Source of the DNA: Udaeobacter sp963725505 | GTDB taxonomy: Bacteria > Verrucomicrobiota > Verrucomicrobiia > Chthoniobacterales > UBA10450 | Direction: 5' to 3' | Length of the DNA stretch: 64,000 nucleotides | NCBI GenBank assembly: GCA_963725505.1 | Contig: CAVRYN010000007.1 | Span: 124,001-188,000, forward strand | Part shown: positions 58,578 through 64,000 of the stretch, piece by piece | How the letters are laid out: every line of letters starts with the position of its first letter | How positions within the stretch are numbered: the first letter of the stretch is position 1 | Notes under the pieces: generated by a model | Database searches by the model: none | Told to the model about the DNA's origin: nothing | Seen by the model: only the letters and a program-made list of their open reading frames with translations | Position numbers and translations under genes: made by a program

Positions 58578-59508
58578 GGTTAATCAGCCGCTTTTTCTCG
58601 ACGAGGAACAAGTCCGGAAGCATCTACGGATGGCTGACTTGATTCCCGCAATGGAAAAAGCGTTAAGCGACTTCTCAGCAGGCAAAGTAACTCAGCCTGT
58701 TCGCTCGGTGATCAAAGTGGAGGTCGCCGCGGCGACCGGATTTTTGGGTCTGATGCCGGCGCTTACTCCGGATGGGCTCGGCTTGAAAGCTGTGACGTTC
58801 TATCCATCGAATGCAGAGCGCGGAATCCCGACACACATGGCCACGATTTTTCTTGTCGATCCACAGACCGGTACGCCGCTCGCAATCATGGACGGAACGT
58901 TAATCACGGAAATGAGAACGGCCGCAGTCTCTGCGGCTGCGACAAAGCTTCTTGGCCCGCGCGATGCAAAAATTCTCGCGATCCTCGGGAGCGGCGTACA
59001 GGCACACAGCCACGTCGAAGCATTGCGACTTGTTCGAAATTTCGAGGAGATTCGTGTGTGGAGTTCTACCCGCGAACACGCGGAGCGATTCGCAAAGAAA
59101 ATTGGCGCGACAGCAATGTCGGCTGAAGAAGCAGTGCGCGGCGCAGATGTGATTGTGACTGTGACAAATTCGAAAACACCTGTGCTGAAAGGCGCTTGGC
59201 TAAAACCTGGGTGCCACGTAAACGCAATTGGCGCGTGTCGTCCGGACTGGCGTGAACTGGACGACGACGCGATGAACAACGTGGTGTTCGTCGATTCGCG
59301 CGAAGGCGCGCTGAAAGAATCCGGTGACCTGATTCTTTCCGGCGCAAAAATCTATGCCGAGCTTGGTGAAGCCCTAGCCGGCAAGGTTCCATCGCGCGCA
59401 AACGAAACAACCATTTTCAAATCGCTCGGGATGGCGGTTGAAGATATCGTTGCGGCGTTGCTCGTGTATCGAAAGTTTATTTCCGCGGCAGGGCCGTTAA
59501 CTGATTAG
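58576..59508 (+). CDS. ornithine cyclodeaminase / mu-crystallin family protein
   Basis: A 310-residue NAD(P)-binding protein. GLGLKAVTFYPSN and DGTLITEMRTAAVSAAATK are family segments, and AILGSGVQAHSHVEALRLVR is the nucleotide-binding loop, followed by ADVIVTVTNSKTPVL. Members include ornithine cyclodeaminase, alanine dehydrogenase and ketimine reductases; which one applies cannot be decided. GTG 58576 is the only start before the conserved DEEQVRKHLRMADLI and lies at the edge of a repeat. Its 3' end overlaps the convergent NTF2-like gene by 32 bp. Confidence 0.9.
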   Translation: MVNQPLFLDEEQVRKHLRMADLIPAMEKALSDFSAGKVTQPVRSVIKVEVAAATGFLGLMPALTPDGLGLKAVTFYPSNAERGIPTHMATIFLVDPQTGTPLAIMDGTLITEMRTAAVSAAATKLLGPRDAKILAILGSGVQAHSHVEALRLVRNFEEIRVWSSTREHAERFAKKIGATAMSAEEAVRGADVIVTVTNSKTPVLKGAWLKPGCHVNAIGACRPDWRELDDDAMNNVVFVDSREGALKESGDLILSGAKIYAELGEALAGKVPSRANETTIFKSLGMAVEDIVAALLVYRKFISAAGPLTD

Positions 59509-59945
59509 AGACTAATTGCCATCCTGCTGGACCTTTCACCCAGACGTGCGTACTCCGGTATTGGCCGCTGATCGGTTGACCAGCGTACTTTCCCTTGATC
59601 GTCACGCGGCTTGTCGCCACGGCGCTGTTTTGATAAACCCGAACCGTGATGTTTTCCTCTTCATTGATTGAGTCGAGCGTCGTCGCGCCGGATTTAGCAT
59701 TTGCGAGGCGCTGCGCCTTGGTCATTACCTTACCTAAAGCGTTCACAAAGATGTAATCATCAGCCCAGATTTTCTCCAGCGTGGGAATGTCGCGCTGCAG
59801 CAAAGCTGTTCGATATTTTTCGATCGTCTGCCGAACCTCTTGCTCGCTCTTGTTATCTTGTGAGTTCTTGCTGGGTTGGTGACTGTCCGAATGCAAATGA
59901 CAGCAGGGCCATAGTGATGACCAGATGCGAAATACTGCGCTTCAT
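59477..59945 (-). CDS. exported NTF2-like (DUF4440) protein, frameshifted after its signal peptide
   Basis: The longest open frame (59477-59896, TTG start) encodes a SnoaL/NTF2-like fold: QEVRQTIEKYRTALLQRDIPTLEKIWADDY, then VRVYQNSAVATSRVTIKGKY and WQLVSNQLTAL. Upstream, in another frame, ATG 59945 has a good ribosome-binding site (AAAGGAGTTC) and encodes a signal peptide, MKRSISHLVITMALLSFAFG. One extra base between about 59845 and 59890 would join them. I therefore give the gene as 59477-59945 with one probable frameshift. Function of these small domains is varied; no ligand can be named. Confidence 0.7.
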
Positions 59946-60036
59946 GATTGAACTCCTTTGCAGGTGTAATAATGACATGAAACAGGTGACGCAAGTCTGA
60001 TTCCGCCGGAGTTATCAGCTCTTGCAAAGCAAATCG

Positions 60037-62028
60037 ATGACGGAACAGTTGGCAGCAATGCCAGCTGATGTTGAAGAGCTAAACTCGAGAATCGAGGGCG
60101 CTGTTGCTCGCGGGCAACTGATGCAATCGACGGCAAAGAATATTCGGAGCCTTTTGGCCGGAGCACCCACGGATCTCTATTTCAAAACCATTAAGCAACT
60201 CGCTGATAGCGGTGAATGGTCAGAGCTAAACGATCGTTTCTACCAGACGCTTGCATTCGGAACTGGCGGACTGCGCGGGCGCACGATCGGGAAAATCGTT
60301 ACGACTGCGGAGCGCGGGAATGCGGGCGAAGACGAGCGACCCCAATTCCCCTGCGTCGGCACGAACGCGATGAATTTGTTTAATGTCAACCGTGCAACGC
60401 GAGGACTTGTTGCTTATCTGCACGATTGGAACCGCCGCGAGAAAATTTCGGCCAGGCCGAGACTCGTGATCGCGCATGATCCACGGTTTTTCTCGAAAGA
60501 GTTCGCCGAACTTGCCGCGAAAGTCGCGGCTGAAAACGGTTGCGAGGCGTGCGTGTTCGACGGCCCGCGCTCGGTGCCGGAGCTTTCTTTTACGGTTCGT
60601 TATCTCAAAGCAAGCGCCGGCATCGTGATCACCGCCAGTCACAACCCCCCATATGATAACGGATACAAGGTTTATTTCAGCGACGGGGCACAAGTGATCG
60701 AACCCTATGCCAGCGGGATCATCGCCAAAGTAAACGCCATCACGACCGAATCGTTCACGCCGGTTCCAAAAGATCGACAAGGCAAAGTGAGCACGATCGG
60801 GAAGGACATCGATCAAGCTTACATGCGGCGGCTGGAAACACTGATTCTCGATCCGCAAGTGATTCGGCAAGCGAAATCACTGCGAGTCATTTACACGCCG
60901 CTGCATGGAACCGGCAGCGTAATCATCAAACCGTTACTCACGCGGCTCGGTTTCAATTTCCAGGTCGTGCCAGAGCAGGATCGCTTCGATGGTCGATTCC
61001 CAACAGTGAAATCGCCGAACCCGGAAAACGCGGAGGCGTTAACCATGGCAATCAATCTTGCTCAAAAAGAAGATGCGGACCTGGTCGTCGCGACGGACCC
61101 AGATTGTGATCGCATGGGAGCAGCAGTTCGCGCAAAGGATGGCAAAATGAAATTGCTGACTGGGAATCAGATCGGCTCGCTCCTCGCCTGGTATCGAATC
61201 AAGACACTGTTCGACAAGGGCGTGTTGAATAAACAAAACGCTTCGTGCGCCGTGATCATCAAGACTTTCGTCACCACCGATCTGCAAAAGGCGATCGCCG
61301 ATTACTACGGATTGCGCTGTGTCGAAACGCTGACGGGTTTTAAATATATCGGAGCGAAACTGGGTAAGTACGAGCGCGCAATCCCGGAACAACTGCGTCA
61401 GAACTATGCCCATCTCACCGAACAAGAAACGCGCCGGCTGCGTCTTGCTCACTCTTCATTTTACGTTTTCGGCGGTGAAGAAAGTTACGGCTACAGTGGC
61501 GCGGACTTTGTTCGCGATAAGGACGGCAATGGCGCCGTAATCATGTTTTGCGAAGTGGCCGCCCATGCGAAATCGCGCGGGCTGACAGTCGATGAATTGC
61601 TCGACGAAGTCTTCGCGAAATTCGGTTATTTTTCGGAGAAAACCAATGCACTCGTTTTCGAAGGCGCAGAAGGCGCAGACAAAATTGCGCGTCTGATCGA
61701 GTCATACAGCGCCAGCCCATTTTTAGAAGTGCTAGGATCAAGAGTGATCGGAATCAAAAATTTCGAGATGGACATGGTCGAAGATGTCGAGGGCGACCTG
61801 GTCCCCAAAGAAAAGATGTCGATTTTTGAACTAGAGGATCGAACGCGCATCGCCGTACGACCGTCGGGAACAGAGCCAAAAATCAAGTATTACCTTTTCG
61901 CGCAGCGCCGGCCGAGCAATCGAAAATTCGATCCTGCAGAACTCAGTCGAATCAAGGCGCAAGTCGGAGAAAAACTTGATCGTCTCTGGGATTGGCTGCA
62001 AAAAGATGCCGAATCGCGACTGCGGTGA
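60037..62028 (+). CDS. alpha-D-phosphohexomutase (phosphoglucomutase/phosphomannomutase family)
   Basis: A 663-residue cytoplasmic enzyme interconverting hexose 1- and 6-phosphates. Active-site Ser in GIVITASHNPPYDNGYK, Mg loop ATDPDCDRMG, sugar loop GGEESYGYSGADFVRDKDGNG and the phosphate-binding RPSGTEPKIKYY near the C-terminus. It has an N-terminal extension with FGTGGLRGRTIG. Length suits the long bacterial PGM/PMM form. The frame opens at TTG 60022; ATG 60037 is preferred. Supplies sugar phosphates for the envelope glycosylation enzymes in the window. Confidence 0.93.
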   Translation: MTEQLAAMPADVEELNSRIEGAVARGQLMQSTAKNIRSLLAGAPTDLYFKTIKQLADSGEWSELNDRFYQTLAFGTGGLRGRTIGKIVTTAERGNAGEDERPQFPCVGTNAMNLFNVNRATRGLVAYLHDWNRREKISARPRLVIAHDPRFFSKEFAELAAKVAAENGCEACVFDGPRSVPELSFTVRYLKASAGIVITASHNPPYDNGYKVYFSDGAQVIEPYASGIIAKVNAITTESFTPVPKDRQGKVSTIGKDIDQAYMRRLETLILDPQVIRQAKSLRVIYTPLHGTGSVIIKPLLTRLGFNFQVVPEQDRFDGRFPTVKSPNPENAEALTMAINLAQKEDADLVVATDPDCDRMGAAVRAKDGKMKLLTGNQIGSLLAWYRIKTLFDKGVLNKQNASCAVIIKTFVTTDLQKAIADYYGLRCVETLTGFKYIGAKLGKYERAIPEQLRQNYAHLTEQETRRLRLAHSSFYVFGGEESYGYSGADFVRDKDGNGAVIMFCEVAAHAKSRGLTVDELLDEVFAKFGYFSEKTNALVFEGAEGADKIARLIESYSASPFLEVLGSRVIGIKNFEMDMVEDVEGDLVPKEKMSIFELEDRTRIAVRPSGTEPKIKYYLFAQRRPSNRKFDPAELSRIKAQVGEKLDRLWDWLQKDAESRLR

Positions 62029-62032
62029 AAGC

Positions 62033-62145
62033 GATGCGAAGACGCATGGCACTCCAAAGCACTTCGTGCGAAATTCATGTCCTATGCCTCCTTTGTTTCG
62101 CGGCAGCTTTTGGAGTGCGGACGCGTCCTCGCGTCGCTTTCGTCT
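62033..62145. repeat. repeat upstream of lnt
   Basis: GCGAAGACGCATGGCACTCC on the left and GGAGTGCGGACGCGTCCTCGC on the right, an inverted arrangement around CCAAAGCACTTCGTGCGA. Related words occur near 39625-39665. Confidence 0.6.
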
Positions 62146-62160
62146 AGCGTGAAAAAAATA

Positions 62161-63747
62161 ATGACGGCATGGCCGTGGTTAGCAGCGATTCTTAGCGGGC
62201 TGCTCTGTACGCTCTGTTTTCCGCCATTTGATCAGAGCTGGTTCTGCTGGTTCGCGCTCACGCCGCTTATCGCGGCTGTCTGGTTTTCCGGAGAAAACTC
62301 AAAGCGCCGATGGCTGCGCAATCTGTTGCTCGGTTACCTCGCCGGCGTTGTGTTTTTTTCCGCGACGTTTAGTTGGCTGGGTTCGCTGGGAGTTCTGTAT
62401 CAAAATTTTTGGCTTCGCGGGTTATCGCTTCTTTTAGCCGTTTACCTCGGAGTTTATTTTGCGTTTTGGGGTTGGTTTGTCGGCCTGATCGCGCCACGCA
62501 ATTTCCTGGCTTCGTGGCGGAATTTGTTGTTAGCGTTTTTAGCTGCATCCGCGTGGACCGCGCTCGAATGGGTCCGCGGGTGGTTGTTCGGCGGTTTTGG
62601 CTGGAACGGGCTTGGCGTTTCGTTGCACAACACATGGCCGCTTATTCAAATTGCCGAATTCACCGGTGTAACCGGCTTATCCTTTGTGGTTGCGTTTGCA
62701 AACGTCATTGCCCTCACAACGCCGCTCCGTTTGTATTTGGAAGCAAAAACGCAGCAGGTGCGACCGCACTTTGACCTTACGCTGACGTTAGCTGGCTTCG
62801 TCGGGCTATTGGCATTTGGGTTGTATAGCGTCCAAAACCGCCAGCCCACAGAACCGCTTCGCGTTGCCGCTGTGCAGGCCGATGTCCCTCAGCAGGAAAA
62901 ATTCGATCCGCAGTTCAGCGCCGAAATTTTTGAACGTTTTCAGCGCGTGAGTGAAATCGCGCTGCATTCCAATCCGCCCCCTGCCTTGGTGATTTGGCCC
63001 GAGAGCTCAATGCCCGATCCGGTGCGCGACCCGGCGACGGAAAGCAACGACTTTGTCACCGAGTTTTCCGCATCCTCAAAAACAGACCTCCTTCTGGGAA
63101 CGCTCGATGTGGAAAATGGAAAGGACTATAACGCAGCGGTTCTGATTTCCGGCGCCACTCAAGAGATGCAGGTGTATTGGAAGGTGCATCTGGTCCCGTT
63201 TGGCGAATACGTCCCGTTGCGAAATTCTTTTCCGCTTTTCGCCGCGGTAGCGAAGAAGTGGGTGCCGGGTGATTTCGCCGCAGGCAAACGATACACGCTG
63301 TTTCGCCTGACCAATGGCGATGCGCAGATCGCACCGCTGATTTGCTTCGAAGACACGATTGGCGATTTGACGCGGCAATTCGTAATTCGAGGCGCAAACT
63401 TGCTGGTGAACCTCACAAACGATGGATGGTTTTTGCATTCCGCTGGGTCGCAGCAGCATTTGACGAACGCAATTTTTCGCTGTGTCGAAACGCGTCGCCC
63501 GATGGTCCGGGCGGCCAATACGGGGGTGACCTGTTTTGTAAATCAGTTCGGCCGCGTCACTCAGGTATTACGCGATGAAACGGGCAGCACATTTACCGAG
63601 GGCGTGCTCACTGGCGAAATCAAGATTCCCACCGAACATGAGCTGACCTTCTACACCCGACATGGCGAATTATTTGCGAAAGCCTGCGCCGTGATCACGC
63701 TGCTCGCACTCGTCACGGCAGGCATGTTACGCTGGCGAAAGTTGTAG
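62161..63747 (+). CDS. lnt: apolipoprotein N-acyltransferase
   Basis: A 528-residue inner-membrane enzyme adding the third acyl chain to lipoproteins. Seven or so N-terminal helices (residues 1-220, with FPPFDQSWFCWFALTPL and LGSLGVLYQNFWLRG), then a periplasmic nitrilase-like domain. The triad is Glu in VIWPESSMPD, Lys in YWKVHLVPFGEYVPLR and Cys in PLICFEDTIGDL. A final helix ends the protein. ATG 62161; the upstream frame is repeat. The stop TAG lies in TGTAG at 63743. Fits with the lipoproteins encoded in the window. Confidence 0.95.
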   Translation: MTAWPWLAAILSGLLCTLCFPPFDQSWFCWFALTPLIAAVWFSGENSKRRWLRNLLLGYLAGVVFFSATFSWLGSLGVLYQNFWLRGLSLLLAVYLGVYFAFWGWFVGLIAPRNFLASWRNLLLAFLAASAWTALEWVRGWLFGGFGWNGLGVSLHNTWPLIQIAEFTGVTGLSFVVAFANVIALTTPLRLYLEAKTQQVRPHFDLTLTLAGFVGLLAFGLYSVQNRQPTEPLRVAAVQADVPQQEKFDPQFSAEIFERFQRVSEIALHSNPPPALVIWPESSMPDPVRDPATESNDFVTEFSASSKTDLLLGTLDVENGKDYNAAVLISGATQEMQVYWKVHLVPFGEYVPLRNSFPLFAAVAKKWVPGDFAAGKRYTLFRLTNGDAQIAPLICFEDTIGDLTRQFVIRGANLLVNLTNDGWFLHSAGSQQHLTNAIFRCVETRRPMVRAANTGVTCFVNQFGRVTQVLRDETGSTFTEGVLTGEIKIPTEHELTFYTRHGELFAKACAVITLLALVTAGMLRWRKL

Positions 63748-63800
63748 AGCGTTCGCCGCGGCGAACGGCATGGATCAGCGGCCGGCATAGCCGCCTTACA
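63743..63800. repeat. TGTAG...TTACA twin-hairpin element at the end of lnt
   Basis: TGTAG supplies the lnt stop. Hairpins GTTCGCC-gc-GGCGAAC and CGGC-cggcata-GCCG, then CCTTACA. Confidence 0.75.
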
Positions 63801-63841
63801 ACTGGATCGCAAGAATTTCTGTATCGTGGTAAAAGGGCGCT

Positions 63842-64000
63842 GTGCGCGTTGAATTGCCACTCGAGCATCTAGGCGAACTTTGGCCGAAGAAATTTCGTGG
63901 TGCGCGTGTCGGCGCGCTGCTTCATCCGGCGTCTGTTTCGTCAACTATCGAACACGCTTCGCGAGTTCTGCAGAGGCACAACAACGATCTCTTCCGTCTC
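63842..64000 (+). CDS. 5' end of a DUF1343/NamZ-like gene (partial)
   Basis: From GTG 63842 the frame is open to the window edge (53 codons). It reads LPLEHLGELWPKKFRGARVG, ALLHPASVSSTIEHASRVL and LQRHNNDLFRL. The RVGxLxxPASV then HASRVLxxxxxxLFRL pattern is the beginning of DUF1343 proteins, which include the exo-beta-N-acetylmuramidase NamZ. NamZ acts with NagZ in muropeptide turnover in Bacillus and Bacteroidota. A NagZ-like gene is at 7386-8486. Only the first 53 residues are visible, so the call rests on N-terminal similarity. Confidence 0.55.
   Translation, partial: MRVELPLEHLGELWPKKFRGARVGALLHPASVSSTIEHASRVLQRHNNDLFRL

Noticed and set aside
60000..60036. TTG 60022 as phosphohexomutase start
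   Set aside because: ATG 60037 lies five codons later, and the extra residues are not family-like.

Overview
The window reads as chromosomal DNA of a free-living, probably soil-dwelling member of the Verrucomicrobiota (Chthoniobacterales/Udaeobacter-like). This is inference from gene content: a prepilin-type protein with the FTLIELLVVIAIIAIL signature, YXWGXW/DUF6600 and S46 peptidase families, a long-form IspH, a complete hut pathway ending in bifunctional FtcD, a moderately high GC content and very dense short palindromic repeats. There is no phage, plasmid, transposase, CRISPR or rRNA. One tRNA gene, tRNA-Pro(GGG), is present.

Layout. 0-9.6 kb: GT2 glycosyltransferase, HDAC-like amidohydrolase, tRNA-Pro, ychF, then a tightly overlapping minus-strand group (GH3/NagZ, OPT transporter, a membrane thioredoxin-fold protein with an in-frame UGA, zinc-ribbon coiled coil), then nadD-rsfS. 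9.6-16.9 kb: secreted FKBP, an unknown exported protein paired with an L,D-transpeptidase, cinA, and tig-clpP-clpX. 16.9-23.6 kb: the histidine-utilisation operon hutH-hutU-ftcD-hutI, preceded by two tandem tiny lipoproteins. 23.7-28.8 kb: a second L,D-transpeptidase, asd, a DUF6600 protein and a repeat-rich stretch holding a decayed prepilin locus. 28.8-38.7 kb: two multi-membrane-span glycosyltransferase-like proteins, two TPR membrane paralogues and an intact prepilin gene. 38.7-50.5 kb: small membrane proteins, methyltransferase, sulfotransferase, S46 peptidase, serine hydrolase, DoxX/dienelactone hydrolase, ispH and a third L,D-transpeptidase. 50.5-64 kb: tmk-holB, EVE protein, polysaccharide deacetylase, PHP-glycosyltransferase fusion, PLP dehydratase, FAD oxidoreductase, ornithine cyclodeaminase family protein, phosphohexomutase, lnt and the start of a DUF1343/NamZ-like gene.

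Most interesting observations. (1) At 4393-5196 a peroxiredoxin-like protein has UGA exactly where its family has the first Cys of a CxxC motif, with a hairpin fitting the bacterial SECIS pattern just downstream: a candidate selenoprotein. (2) A family of twin-hairpin palindromes bounded by TGTAG and CTACA occurs more than a dozen times. Its terminal TAG supplies the stop codon of several genes, including both members of a convergent pair. Copies or related palindromes sit in frame inside hutI and the two TPR genes. (3) A 283-bp MITE-like element with 34-bp inverted ends fills the gap between two genes. (4) tig, ftcD and an NTF2-like gene carry frameshifts that all look like one extra base, mostly in short homopolymers, which suggests assembly error more than gene decay.

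Much of the content is housekeeping plus cell-envelope work: three L,D-transpeptidases, NagZ-like and NamZ-like enzymes, Lnt, several glycosyltransferases, a sulfotransferase and a prepilin.
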